This document shows positions 44,513-54,563 of a DNA stretch of 64,000 nt, piece by piece; position 1 is the first letter of the stretch; every line of letters begins with the position of its first letter. This DNA is from Shinella zoogloeoides (GTDB lineage: Bacteria; Pseudomonadota; Alphaproteobacteria; Rhizobiales; Rhizobiaceae): positions 747,001-811,000 of the forward strand of contig NZ_CP131130.1 in NCBI RefSeq assembly GCF_033705735.1. The letters are read 5' to 3'. Made by a program: the position numbers and the translations under genes. The notes under the pieces are model-generated. The model was not told the DNA's origin. It saw only the letters and a list, made by a program, of their open reading frames with translations, and did not search any database.

Positions 44513-45529
44513 TCAGCCCTTTTTAGCCAGATGCCGCGCCACGTCCATTGCGAAATAGGTGAGGATGCCGTCGCAGCCGGCGCGCTTGAAGGCGAGCAGG
44601 GTTTCGAGCATGACGCGCTCGCCGTCGATCCAGCCGTTCAGCGCCGCGGCCTTGATCTGGCTGTATTCGCCCGAGACCTGATAGGCGAAGACCGGCAGGC
44701 CGAACGCCTCCTTCATGCGCCAACAGATGTCGAGATAGGGAAGGCCCGGCTTGACCATCATCATGTCCGCGCCTTCCTCGACGTCGAGCGCGGCGTCGCG
44801 CATCGCCTCGGTGCCGTTGGCGGGGTCGATGTAATAGGTCTTCTTGTCGCCCTTCAGCAGGCCGCCGGTGCCGATGGCGTCGCGGTAGGGGCCGTAGAAG
44901 GCCGAGGCGAACTTCGTCGCATAGGCCATGATGCCGACATCCTGGTGGCCCGCCGCATCGAGCGCCCGGCGGATCGCGCCGACGCGCCCGTCCATCATCT
45001 CGGACGGCGCGATAATGTCGGAGCCGGCATCGGCCTGGATCACGGCGGCCCGGGCGACCAGCTCGACCGTCTCGTCGTTGACGATCACATCGCCGCGCAG
45101 CACGCCGTCATGGCCGTGGCTGGTGAAGGGATCGAGCGCGACGTCGGTGATGACGCCGATATTCGGCACGGCCTTCTTGATGGCCCGCGTCGCCTCGTTG
45201 ATGAGGTTGTCGGCCGCAAGGCTGTGCGAGCCCGTCTCGTCGCGCAGGTTCATATCGATATTGGGGAAGGTGGCGATGGCGGGAATGCCGAGGTCGGCCG
45301 CTTCCCTGGCGGCTTCCACCAGCCTGTCGACGCTCATGCGGTTGACGCCGGGCATCGCCGCGACGGGATCGACGACATTCGTGCCCGGCACCACGAAGAC
45401 CGGCCAGATGAGATCGTCCACCGTCAGGCGATTCTCCTGCACGAGCCGGCGGGTCCAGTCGGCCTTCCGGTTCCGCCGCATGCGGCGGTGGCCGGTGATT
45501 TCGTCGACGATGTTCCTGCTGCCGGTCAT
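44513..45529 (-). CDS. hemB: Delta-aminolevulinic acid dehydratase (porphobilinogen synthase)
   Basis: HemB condenses two 5-aminolevulinate molecules to porphobilinogen in heme synthesis. The 338-residue protein has the Schiff-base lysines in YATKFASAFYGP (about residue 208) and MMVKPGLPYLD (about 260). It also has the substrate-binding stretch EYSQIKAAALNGW. The metal region SEMMDGRVGAIR lacks the zinc-type cysteine triad and looks like the Mg-dependent rhizobial type. It is monocistronic. Confidence 0.96.
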   Translation of the reverse strand: MTGSRNIVDEITGHRRMRRNRKADWTRRLVQENRLTVDDLIWPVFVVPGTNVVDPVAAMPGVNRMSVDRLVEAAREAADLGIPAIATFPNIDMNLRDETGSHSLAADNLINEATRAIKKAVPNIGVITDVALDPFTSHGHDGVLRGDVIVNDETVELVARAAVIQADAGSDIIAPSEMMDGRVGAIRRALDAAGHQDVGIMAYATKFASAFYGPYRDAIGTGGLLKGDKKTYYIDPANGTEAMRDAALDVEEGADMMMVKPGLPYLDICWRMKEAFGLPVFAYQVSGEYSQIKAAALNGWIDGERVMLETLLAFKRAGCDGILTYFAMDVARHLAKKG

Positions 45530-45682
45530 GATGTCATTTCCTTGCTGGTCCGTTTGGCGCGTCTTATCACGCCGCCCGCGTCAATCAAATCGCGAGCGGG
45601 GAGGGGAGTGTGCGGCATATGGCCGTGCATGACGCGTTTTGCAGGCTTTATGCCGGCGGTGCTTGCCCTTACTGTCCCCACC

Positions 45683-46120
45683 ATGGTTGCTGATTCTGCC
45701 AAGGGCCCAAGACCGAGCCTGACCGAGACGCTGTTCGCGCTGTTCCTGCGGCTGGTGGCGGTGGCCTCGCTGTGGTTCGCGCTGCAGTACTGGGCCATGC
45801 TGACGGGCTTCTCCCTTGATGGGAGAGGACGGTTCGATCTGCTGCCGCCGGCCTGGAAGGCTGCCTCGACGGCGCTTGCCGTGCTCTTCCCAGTCGCGGC
45901 CGTCGGCCTCTGGCTGCTCGTCTCCTGGGGACCCGTGATCTGGCTGATCGCCGCAGCGACGGAAATCACGATGCACGAGGTCTATCCCTCCATCTTCGGC
46001 ATCAACCGGCTGCTGGTCATCATGCATGTCGCGGTGGCTGTCATGTTCCTGCTTTTCCGCGTCGCGCTCTTCATCCAGCGCCGCCGCCAGGCCCGCACGG
46101 TAAGAACTGATTCACCCTGA
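45683..46120 (+). CDS. Small membrane protein (DUF6163-like) upstream of ldtR
   Basis: A 145-residue protein with three or four transmembrane helices: LFLRLVAVASLWFALQYWAM, LAVLFPVAAVGLWLLVSW, a short amphipathic segment, and LLVIMHVAVAVMFLLFRVAL. It ends in a basic tail (RRRQARTV). Similar proteins sit beside ldtR in Rhizobiaceae, which is why I call it DUF6163-like; the function is unknown. The start is uncertain. I take the ATG at 45683 (MVADSAKGP); an in-frame ATG at 45629 would add 18 residues. The reading frame continuing further upstream is antisense to hemB. Confidence 0.75.
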   Translation: MVADSAKGPRPSLTETLFALFLRLVAVASLWFALQYWAMLTGFSLDGRGRFDLLPPAWKAASTALAVLFPVAAVGLWLLVSWGPVIWLIAAATEITMHEVYPSIFGINRLLVIMHVAVAVMFLLFRVALFIQRRRQARTVRTDSP

Positions 46121-46251
46121 GACAGGGTCGCTCTCCGGTAAGGCGCTGTTAAGGCTGCGGTTTAAGTAGAATTTTAGATGCATTCGCTAGGTTCTCACTC
46201 AAGGCGGGAAAACAAACCACACCGCCAAACAAAACAGTGAGGCAGAGAACC

Positions 46252-46764
46252 ATGAACACCAAGATGAAGCCGCAGCAGGCCCCGGTCGTCGATCCGCAGG
46301 AAGATGCGATCCGCAACCTCTATCTGGAATCCCTTCACCTCGTCGAGCGTCTGCACCGTCGCCTGCTCGATGTCATCAAGGACGAATTCGACCGCGCCGG
46401 TCGCTCCGACGTCAACGCCGTCCAGGCGCTGCTCCTCTTCAACATCGGCAATTCCGAGCTGACCGCCGGCGAGCTGCGCTCGCGTGGCTACTACCTCGGC
46501 TCGAACGTCTCCTATAACGTCAAGAAGCTGGTCGACCTCGGCTTCATCAACCACCAGCGCTCGCGCATCGACCGCCGCTCGGTCCGTATCAGCCTGACGG
46601 AAACCGGCCAGGAAGTCGCCGAGACCGTCGCCAAGCTCTACGAGCGCCATATCGGCTCGATCCAGAAGGTCGGCGGCATCGGCGAAGGCGAATTCAACCA
46701 GATGAACAAGCTGCTTCAGCGCCTCGACCGCTTCTGGAACGACTCGATCCTCTATCGCCTGTAA
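46252..46764 (+). CDS. ldtR: MarR-family regulator LdtR
   Basis: LdtR is a MarR-type regulator first studied in Liberibacter and Sinorhizobium that controls an L,D-transpeptidase gene and osmotic tolerance. The 170-residue protein has the winged helix with ALLLFNIGNSELTAGELRSR and YYLGSNVSYNVKKLVDLGFI (about 60-100). The wing is at SRIDRRSVRISLTETGQE. The next plus-strand gene is the L,D-transpeptidase LdtP, which fits the known pair. A terminator-like hairpin follows, so the two are separate transcripts. Confidence 0.9.
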   Translation: MNTKMKPQQAPVVDPQEDAIRNLYLESLHLVERLHRRLLDVIKDEFDRAGRSDVNAVQALLLFNIGNSELTAGELRSRGYYLGSNVSYNVKKLVDLGFINHQRSRIDRRSVRISLTETGQEVAETVAKLYERHIGSIQKVGGIGEGEFNQMNKLLQRLDRFWNDSILYRL

Positions 46765-46793
46765 TCCCCGGGCGTTCTTTTCGACCTCCTCCG

Positions 46794-46827
46794 AAAGCCG
46801 GCCGCGTTCCCTGCGCGTCCGGCTTTT
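46794..46827 (+). terminator. Terminator of ldtR
   Basis: AAAGCCGG (46794-46801) pairs with CCGGCTTT (46819-46826). Inner CCGCG and CGCG pairs extend the stem, which is followed by TTT. It lies 30 bp after the ldtR stop. Confidence 0.65.
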
Positions 46828-47043
46828 CACGTTTTCGTTTGCGGCCGGCCCGCAGCCTCCGAGACACGAATTGGCCATATTGCTGTGACACCCGGACGAT
46901 GGGCTCAGGTATGCGCGGGCGGCAGGGCCGGTTTGCGTTTGTTAACCCTGTTCGTGATAGCTGCATCGGGTATGGACCCTTCGGTCCCCCGTGCCGCGTG
47001 CACCTCGCCGCTCGATGTGGCGTCTCAGGAGATGGTAGGATAG

Positions 47044-48369
47044 ATGTCTCGCAAAACCGGATTTGATGTGTTCTCGCGCCGCGCATTCCTGCGTTCGGCC
47101 GCAACCTTCGGCGCCGCTGCCCTTGCAGCGCCCGCGTTTGCCCAGTCGGCGATGGACGACATTCTGGATGCATCGCGCCGCGGCAACTGGGACGACCAGT
47201 TCGACGCCAAGGCCTCGCGCAGCGCCGACGCCGTCGCCTCGAACAATCCGATCCTCGGCCCCGGCGCCGTGCCGAACATCCAGCAGGCGATCGCCGACTA
47301 CCAGCAGATCGTATCCGCCGGCGGCTGGCCGGAAGTCTCCTCGGCCCAGAAGCTGCAGATCGGCGTGGTCGATCCCGGCGTCCAGACCCTGCGCCAGCGC
47401 TTGATGATCTCCGGAGACCTGTCGCGCGAGGCGGGTATCTCCAACGCCTTCGATTCCTATGTCGACGGCGCGGTGAAGCGCTTCCAGGCCCGCCACGGCC
47501 TGCCGCAGGACGGCGTGCTCGGCGAATTCTCGCTGAAGGCCATGAACGTGCCGGCAACGACGCGCCTCAACCAGCTCAACACCAATCTCGTGCGCCTGCA
47601 GACGATGTCCGGCGATCTCGGCCAGCGCTACGTGATGGTCAACATTCCGGCTGCCTCCGTCGAGGCGGTGGAAGATGGGCGCGTCGTGCTGCGCCATGTC
47701 GCCGTCGTCGGCCGCAGCAGCCGCCCGACGCATATCCTCAATTCGAAGATCTACGACGTCACCCTCAATCCCTACTGGACCGCGCCGCGCTCGATCGTCG
47801 AGAAGGACATCGTGCCGCTGATGCGCAAGGATCCGACCTACCTCAAGCGCAACAACATCCGCCTGATCGACGGCAGCGGCCGTGAGGTCGCGCCGGAGAC
47901 CGTGGACTGGTTCGCCGACAAGGCGCCGAACCTGATGTTCCGTCAGGACCCGGGCAAGATCAACGCCATGGCGTCGACCAAGATCAACTTCCACAACACG
48001 AACAACGAATACATGCACGACACGCCCCAGCAGGGCCTGTTCAACAAGCTGATGCGCTTCGAATCGTCCGGCTGCGTGCGCGTGCAGAACGTCCGCGACC
48101 TCATCACCTGGCTGCTGCGCGACACGCCCGGCTGGTCGCGCCAGCAGATCGAGAAGGTCATCAACGACCGCGTCAACACGCCGATCAAGCTGGCCGTCGA
48201 GGTTCCGGTCTATTTCGTCTACATCAGCGCCTGGTCGGCCCGCGACCGCGTCGTGCAGTTCCGCGACGACATCTACCAGATGGACGGCGCCACCGAACTC
48301 GCCCTCCAGACCGGCTACGGCATGGAAAAGCCGGCCGGCTCCCCGGACGATGACCTGCTGCCGCAATAA
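47044..48369 (+). CDS. ldtP: L,D-transpeptidase (YkuD) with peptidoglycan-binding domain, LdtP
   Basis: L,D-transpeptidases form 3-3 crosslinks in peptidoglycan or attach proteins to it in the periplasm. The 441-residue protein has a twin-arginine-like signal (FSRRAFLRSAATFG, cut near APAFAQ). A peptidoglycan-binding domain covers about 120-180 (VDGAVKRFQARHGLPQDGVLG). The YkuD catalytic domain carries HDTP and SSGCVRV, placing the nucleophile at Cys344. Its position after ldtR matches the LdtR-LdtP pair, and LdtR is the likely regulator of its promoter in the 279-bp gap. Confidence 0.93.
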   Translation: MSRKTGFDVFSRRAFLRSAATFGAAALAAPAFAQSAMDDILDASRRGNWDDQFDAKASRSADAVASNNPILGPGAVPNIQQAIADYQQIVSAGGWPEVSSAQKLQIGVVDPGVQTLRQRLMISGDLSREAGISNAFDSYVDGAVKRFQARHGLPQDGVLGEFSLKAMNVPATTRLNQLNTNLVRLQTMSGDLGQRYVMVNIPAASVEAVEDGRVVLRHVAVVGRSSRPTHILNSKIYDVTLNPYWTAPRSIVEKDIVPLMRKDPTYLKRNNIRLIDGSGREVAPETVDWFADKAPNLMFRQDPGKINAMASTKINFHNTNNEYMHDTPQQGLFNKLMRFESSGCVRVQNVRDLITWLLRDTPGWSRQQIEKVINDRVNTPIKLAVEVPVYFVYISAWSARDRVVQFRDDIYQMDGATELALQTGYGMEKPAGSPDDDLLPQ

Positions 48370-48390
48370 GGCTATTTGTCTGACTTTTCG

Positions 48391-48426
48391 AAGGCCCCGC
48401 TTCCCTCTGGAACGCGGGGCCTTTTT
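48391..48426 (+). terminator. Intrinsic terminator of ldtP
   Basis: AAGGCCCCGC (48391-48400) pairs with GCGGGGCCTT (48414-48423) around a 13-nt loop, followed by TTT. Confidence 0.82.
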
Positions 48427-48560
48427 CCTTCCGGCTTTCTGCCGTCTGTCGTTTTTATCCCATAAGACGCGCCGAAATGGCGCAAACCGTGGAGCGGATA
48501 TTGCCCTTGCCATGCGAGGACGTTAAACACCGTGCCACCCACCCTTAAGGAGCCTCGAGG

Positions 48561-49859
<1,299 letters not shown>

Positions 49860-49872
49860 GCAGGATCAGAGA

Positions 49873-50352
49873 ATGCGCTGCCCCTATTGCGGTTCGGAAG
49901 ATACGCAGGTGAAGGACTCCCGTCCCGCAGAGGACGGGGCCGCCATTCGCCGCCGGCGCATCTGCCCGGATTGCGGCGGTCGGTTCACGACCTTCGAACG
50001 GGTGCAGCTGCGGGATCTGATGGTCGTCAAGAAGACGGGCCGCAAGGCCCCCTTCGACCGCGACAAGCTGCTGAAATCCTTCGAGATCGCGCTTCGCAAG
50101 CGGCCCGTCGACCGGGACCGCATCGAACGCGCGGTCTCGGGCATCGTCCGCCGGCTCGAAAGCTCCGGCGAGACGGAAATCGCCTCGGAAGAAATCGGCC
50201 TCCAGGTGCTGGAGGCGCTGAAGGCACTCGATGACGTGGGCTTCGTGCGCTACGCCTCGGTCTACCGCGATTTCTCCCATGTCGACGACTTCGAGAAGAT
50301 CCTCGCCGAGGTCGCCGCCAAGATCGCCCGGGATCCGGGCGCCGACGGCTAG
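49873..50352 (+). CDS. nrdR: Transcriptional repressor NrdR
   Basis: NrdR binds NrdR boxes upstream of ribonucleotide reductase genes and represses them according to the ATP/dATP ratio. The 159-residue protein has the zinc ribbon [15 protein letters not shown] followed by [13 protein letters not shown] (1-45). An ATP-cone domain covers about 47-137 ([16 protein letters not shown]). The gene lies between glyA and ribD as in many proteobacteria. The ribD start codon directly follows its stop codon (TAGATG). Confidence 0.96.
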   Translation: MRCPYCGSEDTQVKDSRPAEDGAAIRRRRICPDCGGRFTTFERVQLRDLMVVKKTGRKAPFDRDKLLKSFEIALRKRPVDRDRIERAVSGIVRRLESSGETEIASEEIGLQVLEALKALDDVGFVRYASVYRDFSHVDDFEKILAEVAAKIARDPGADG

Positions 50353-51450
50353 ATGTCTTCTCAGGCGGAAGATAAGCGCTTCATGGCGGCGGCGATCCGC
50401 CTCAGCCGCCTCAACCTTGGCCTGACCTCTACCAATCCCTCCGTCGCCTGCCTGATCGTCAGGGACGGCGTGGTCGTCGGTTCGGCCGTCACCGCGCCGG
50501 GCGGAAGGCCGCATGCGGAAACGCAGGCGCTCGCCGAGGCGGGCGCGGCGGCGCGCGGTGCGACAGCTTATGTCACCCTTGAACCCTGCTCCCACCACGG
50601 CAAGACGCCGCCATGCTCCGAGGCGCTGATCGCCGCCGGCATCGCCCGCGTCGTCGTGTCGGTGACGGACCCGGACGAGCGCGTCGCGGGCAGGGGCCTT
50701 GCCATGCTGCGCGATGCCGGCATCGCGGTGGAGACCGGCGTTCTGGAGGAAGCCGGCCGGGAGGCCCTTGCCGCCTACCTGAATCGACAGACGAAGAAGC
50801 AGCCCTATGTGACTCTGAAACTTGCCGTTTCCGCCGACGGCATGCTCGGCCGGCTGGGCGAGGGACAGGTGGCGATCACCGGCCCGGTGTCGCGCGGACA
50901 GGTGCATGTGCTGCGCGCCGAGACAGATGCGATCCTTATTGGCATCGGCACGGCGCTCGCCGACGATCCGGAACTCACCTGCCGCCTGCCGGGCCTCGAG
51001 GCCCGCTCGCCGGTGCGTATCGTGCTCGATCCGCGGCTGGAACTGCCGCCGGCCTCGAAACTGGCGCAGACGGCGCAAACGGTGCCGGTCATCGCCGTGA
51101 CGGAAAGGGACCGCAGGGACGATCCCGGCTTCCTCGCGCGCCAGGCGGCACTGGAGGCGCTCGGCGTCGAGGTGCTGATCTGCGATCCGCGCAAGCTCGA
51201 CGCCCTGTTGACGGCGCTGGCGACGCGCGGCATCTCCTCGCTGCTGGTGGAGGGCGGCGCGCGCACGGCACAATCCTTCCTCGATGCCGGCCTCGTCGGC
51301 CGCATTTCGCTCTTTACCGGGCCCAAGGCCATTGGCAAGGACGGGGTCGCATCCCCATTTGTGTCCGGGCGGATGCCGGACGGCTTCTCGCTTCGCCACA
51401 CGGCGCGCTACGGCGCGGATGTCCTGCAAGAATACGAAAGAGACGATTGA
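50353..51450 (+). CDS. ribD: Bifunctional riboflavin deaminase/reductase RibD
   Basis: RibD deaminates and then reduces the pyrimidine intermediate of riboflavin synthesis. The 365-residue protein has an N-terminal cytidine-deaminase-like domain (1-145). Its zinc site is in GGRPHAETQAL and TLEPCSHHGKTPPC. The reductase domain (150-360) has LKLAVSADGMLG and LLVEGGARTAQSFLDAGL. It abuts nrdR and overlaps ribE by one base (TGATG). Confidence 0.96.
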   Translation: MSSQAEDKRFMAAAIRLSRLNLGLTSTNPSVACLIVRDGVVVGSAVTAPGGRPHAETQALAEAGAAARGATAYVTLEPCSHHGKTPPCSEALIAAGIARVVVSVTDPDERVAGRGLAMLRDAGIAVETGVLEEAGREALAAYLNRQTKKQPYVTLKLAVSADGMLGRLGEGQVAITGPVSRGQVHVLRAETDAILIGIGTALADDPELTCRLPGLEARSPVRIVLDPRLELPPASKLAQTAQTVPVIAVTERDRRDDPGFLARQAALEALGVEVLICDPRKLDALLTALATRGISSLLVEGGARTAQSFLDAGLVGRISLFTGPKAIGKDGVASPFVSGRMPDGFSLRHTARYGADVLQEYERDD

Positions 51451-52067
51451 TGTTTACCGGCATTGTCACGGATATCGGAACGGTCGAGAAGATCGAGCCC
51501 ATGAACGAGGGCGTCCGCCTGCGCGTGCGCACGAACTACGACCCCGCCACCATCGACATGGGCGCCTCCATTGCCCATTCGGGCACCTGTCTCACCGTGA
51601 CGGCACTGCCGGAGGAGGGCACGAATGCCCGCTGGTTCGAGGTCGAGGCCTGGGAAGAGGCGCTGCGGCTGACGACAATCGGCACCTGGACGGCCGGAAC
51701 GCGCATCAACCTCGAACGGTCCCTGAAGATCGGCGACGAACTCGGCGGCCACATCGTCTCCGGCCATGTCGACGGCAAGGCGGAAATCCTCTCGGTCGAG
51801 GCGGAGGGCGATGCCACGCGCTTCCGCATCCGCGCGCCGGAAGGACTGGAGCGCTTCGTCGCCCCGAAGGGCTCCGTCGCGCTCGACGGCACCTCGCTCA
51901 CCGTCAACGCGGTCGATGGCGCGGTCTTCGACGTGCTCCTCATCCGCCACACGCTGGAGGTCACCACCTGGGGCGAGCGCAAGGCCGGCGATTTCGTCAA
52001 TTTCGAGGTCGACACCATGGCGCGCTACGCCGCCCGGCTGGCGGAATTCCCTGCGCCGAAGGCGTAG
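51450..52067 (+). CDS. ribE: Riboflavin synthase alpha chain
   Basis: Riboflavin synthase dismutates two 6,7-dimethyl-8-ribityllumazine molecules to riboflavin. The 205-residue protein is built of two similar beta-barrel repeats. It begins MFTGIVTDIGTVEKI, with SIAHSGTCLTVTAL in the first repeat. GGHIVSGHVDGKAEI opens the second, with SVALDGTSLTVNAV. It is coupled to ribD by a one-base overlap. The lumazine synthase gene (ribH) lies 1.5 kb further on, after a diguanylate cyclase gene. Confidence 0.95.
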   Translation: MFTGIVTDIGTVEKIEPMNEGVRLRVRTNYDPATIDMGASIAHSGTCLTVTALPEEGTNARWFEVEAWEEALRLTTIGTWTAGTRINLERSLKIGDELGGHIVSGHVDGKAEILSVEAEGDATRFRIRAPEGLERFVAPKGSVALDGTSLTVNAVDGAVFDVLLIRHTLEVTTWGERKAGDFVNFEVDTMARYAARLAEFPAPKA

Positions 52068-52292
52068 GAGAGAACCTTCCGAAGCAGGCGCATTGGCTCG
52101 TCCTCGCCGGTAAAAGGCCGGCGGACGGGCAACAGGGTTGCGTCCGGTTGCATCCGGGCGTGACCGCGGCGTGACAATCTCGAGGTTCGTTGCGAAACGG
52201 CACAGGAAATCGGCGGCAAGCCATCTCCGAGGTAACGATATCGATACTTCTGCGCTCCTAGGGTGCGGCATCGGACCTGGGGACGCTCGTGC

Positions 52293-53429
52293 ATGATGCC
52301 GGACTATAACACTCTTCTCCTGGCTATCGGGCTGGCGGGCTTCTGCCTTTCCGCCACTCTGTTCGCCACGTGGATGTCCGCCCAGGTCGAGCGCTTCCTG
52401 CTCTCCTGGTCCCTCGGCATCGGCTGCATCGTTCCGGCCGTCGTGGTCTACAGCATCTATTTCGACAACCCCGACTTCCGGATCGGATGCCTTGCCTTCG
52501 CGCTTCAGTTCCTCGGCTTCGCCTTCATCTATGGCGCGGCCTATCGTTTCCGCACGGGCCGGCGCGGCCGCGGCCGCATCCTCGCCGCCTTCCTCGCGAG
52601 CTCGGCCATTGCTCTCCCCTGGCTGGTGGCCGGCTATGACGGCGCAGGCTTCGTCGCGCTCAACCTGTTGATCGCTGCGGCGCTGGTCGCCACGGCCGGC
52701 GAATACTGGCGCGGCCGGGACGAGGCGCCGCTGCCGCTCACCGGCATGGTCATCCTCTACCTGCTGACGGCGCTGTCCTTCATCCTGTGCGCCGGCGTGC
52801 TCATTCACGATGGCCGCATGGTGCTCGGCCATGCGCCGGACAACTGGGCGGAAAACCTCAATCTTGTCGTGGCGATCATGGGCATAAGCGGCATTGGCGC
52901 CATGTCGCTGGCGCTCAACCAGTGGCGTGTCGCCCGCAACCACCAGCGCGCCGCCAATACGGATGCGCTGACGGGCCTTCTCAATCGGCGGGCGCTCTTC
53001 GACCGCTACGGCGAGGAGACGGTCGGTGCGCACCGGGCGGCCATCGCCTTCGACCTCGACAGCTTCAAGTCGGTCAACGACCGCCACGGCCATGCGGCCG
53101 GCGATGCGGTGCTGAAGGCCTTCGCCGCGGTGCTGTGCGATGCCTGCGGCGCGGCGGCCTGCGTCGCCCGCCTGGGCGGAGAGGAGTTCGTCGTGGTGCT
53201 GGACCGCACGCTGCCGCACCGGGCGCAGCACATTGCCGAATGCATCCGCGCCGATTTCGCGGCCAAGCTGATCCCCATCGGCGGGCGCTCCATAAGCTGC
53301 ACCGTGAGCGCCGGCATCGCCTTCGGCAACGAGGCCTGCGCGAGCTTCGATTCCCTCCTCAGTAACGCCGACAAGGCGCTCTACGAGGCCAAGCGCGGCG
53401 GCCGCAATCGCGTGTCGCTCGCCGCCTGA
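52293..53429 (+). CDS. Membrane diguanylate cyclase (GGDEF domain)
   Basis: A 378-residue inner-membrane protein. Residues 1-215 hold about six transmembrane helices of a sensor region I cannot name. Residues 228-375 form a GGDEF domain with an intact RLGGEEF active loop (about 295-299), the metal-binding FDLDSFKSVNDRHGH, and no obvious RxxD inhibitory site just before it. It should make cyclic di-GMP. The start could be either of two adjacent ATGs (52293 or 52296). It interrupts the rib gene group, between ribE and ribH, in the same orientation. Confidence 0.9.
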   Translation: MMPDYNTLLLAIGLAGFCLSATLFATWMSAQVERFLLSWSLGIGCIVPAVVVYSIYFDNPDFRIGCLAFALQFLGFAFIYGAAYRFRTGRRGRGRILAAFLASSAIALPWLVAGYDGAGFVALNLLIAAALVATAGEYWRGRDEAPLPLTGMVILYLLTALSFILCAGVLIHDGRMVLGHAPDNWAENLNLVVAIMGISGIGAMSLALNQWRVARNHQRAANTDALTGLLNRRALFDRYGEETVGAHRAAIAFDLDSFKSVNDRHGHAAGDAVLKAFAAVLCDACGAAACVARLGGEEFVVVLDRTLPHRAQHIAECIRADFAAKLIPIGGRSISCTVSAGIAFGNEACASFDSLLSNADKALYEAKRGGRNRVSLAA

Positions 53430-53610
53430 GATCAGGCGCCGGGCTCGTCTTCCCGGTAGCCGACGGTTCCGTCCTCCGAAGGGCCGGCCATGCGGGGAGG
53501 GCGGAAAACGCCGCAGGGGGCGGAAAACGCTTGCCAAGCCCCGTCCGTCGTGGTTTGACCGCCGCTTCCGCCCGCAATTGCGTGGCCTGCTTCCAATTTT
53601 CAGGTGATTC

Positions 53611-54072
53611 ATGGCCAACACCGATAATCCCCATCTCCTCATCGTCGAGGCCCGCTTCTACGACGACATGGCCGATGCGATGCTCGACGGCGCCAAGCAC
53701 GCGCTCGACGCGGCCGGCGCGACCTACGACATCGTGACCGTCATGGGCGCGCTCGAAATCCCGGCCGCCATCTCCATGGCGCTCGACGGCATGGAAAATG
53801 CCGGCACCTGGTATGACGGATTCGTCGCGCTCGGCATGGTCATCCGCGGCGAGACCTACCATTTCGACATCGTCGCCAACGAATCCTGCCGCGCGCTGAT
53901 GGACCTCTCCGTCAGCGAGGCCCTCCCCATCGGCAACGGCATCCTGACGGTCGAGAACGACGAGCAGGGCTGGGCGCGCGCCCGCCGCTCGGAAGGTGAC
54001 AAGGGTGGCTTCGCGGCCCGCGCGGCGCTGACCATGATCGAGCTGAAGAAGAAACTGGGCGGCGAACAGTGA
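53611..54072 (+). CDS. ribH: 6,7-dimethyl-8-ribityllumazine synthase
   Basis: Lumazine synthase condenses the pyrimidine intermediate with dihydroxybutanone phosphate in riboflavin synthesis. The 153-residue protein has [16 protein letters not shown] near the N-terminus, [15 protein letters not shown], and [16 protein letters not shown] with the catalytic histidine. [18 protein letters not shown] follows. The nusB start (GTG) overlaps its stop by four bases (GTGA). RibH-NusB adjacency is standard. Confidence 0.95.
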   Translation: MANTDNPHLLIVEARFYDDMADAMLDGAKHALDAAGATYDIVTVMGALEIPAAISMALDGMENAGTWYDGFVALGMVIRGETYHFDIVANESCRALMDLSVSEALPIGNGILTVENDEQGWARARRSEGDKGGFAARAALTMIELKKKLGGEQ

Positions 54073-54551
54073 CCACCGAGAAGAACCAGCAGCCGGTGAA
54101 ACCGGCCAACCAGCGCGGCGCGGCGCGCCTTGCCGCCGTGCAGGCGCTCTACCAGATGGATATCGGCGGCACCGGCGTGCTGGAGATCGTCGCCGAATAC
54201 GAGGCGCACCGCCTCGGCCAGGAACTCGACGGCGACACCTATCTGAAGGCGGACCCCTCATGGTTCCGCTCCATCGTCTCGGGCGTCGTGCGCGACCAGC
54301 GCCAGCTCGATCCGCTGATCGGCGCGGCGCTGCAGGACGACTGGGCGCTGTCGCGCCTCGATTCGACGGTCCGCGCCATCCTGCGCGCCGGCACCTTCGA
54401 ACTGCGCGAGCGCAAGGACGTGCCGGTCGCCGTGATCGTCACGGAATATGTCGAGATAGCCAAGGCGTTCTTCGAGGACGAGGAGCCGAAGCTGGTGAAC
54501 GCGGTTCTCGACCGCATCGCCAGGCAGGTTCGGACGGATACACGCAAGTAA
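54069..54551 (+). CDS. nusB: Transcription antitermination factor NusB
   Basis: NusB with NusE binds boxA RNA and supports rRNA antitermination. The 160-residue all-helical protein has [19 protein letters not shown] (about residues 13-31), then [31 protein letters not shown], then [14 protein letters not shown], complete the NusB fold. The GTG start overlaps the ribH stop. The MFS gene follows 12 bp later. Confidence 0.95.
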   Translation: MTTEKNQQPVKPANQRGAARLAAVQALYQMDIGGTGVLEIVAEYEAHRLGQELDGDTYLKADPSWFRSIVSGVVRDQRQLDPLIGAALQDDWALSRLDSTVRAILRAGTFELRERKDVPVAVIVTEYVEIAKAFFEDEEPKLVNAVLDRIARQVRTDTRK

Positions 54552-54563
54552 ACGGTAGGCACG

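Noticed and set aside
44531..45682. Long plus-strand frame leading into the DUF6163-like gene
   Set aside because: It is antisense to hemB and has low-complexity composition. The real protein starts near 45683.
48427..48560. Possible glycine or folate riboswitch before glyA
   Set aside because: The gap of about 130 bp shows no tandem glycine-aptamer pattern or other recognisable riboswitch core.
52068..52292. Possible FMN riboswitch within the riboflavin gene group
   Set aside because: The conserved FMN-aptamer blocks (AGGG...ACCGGCGGT type) are not present here or before ribD or ribH.
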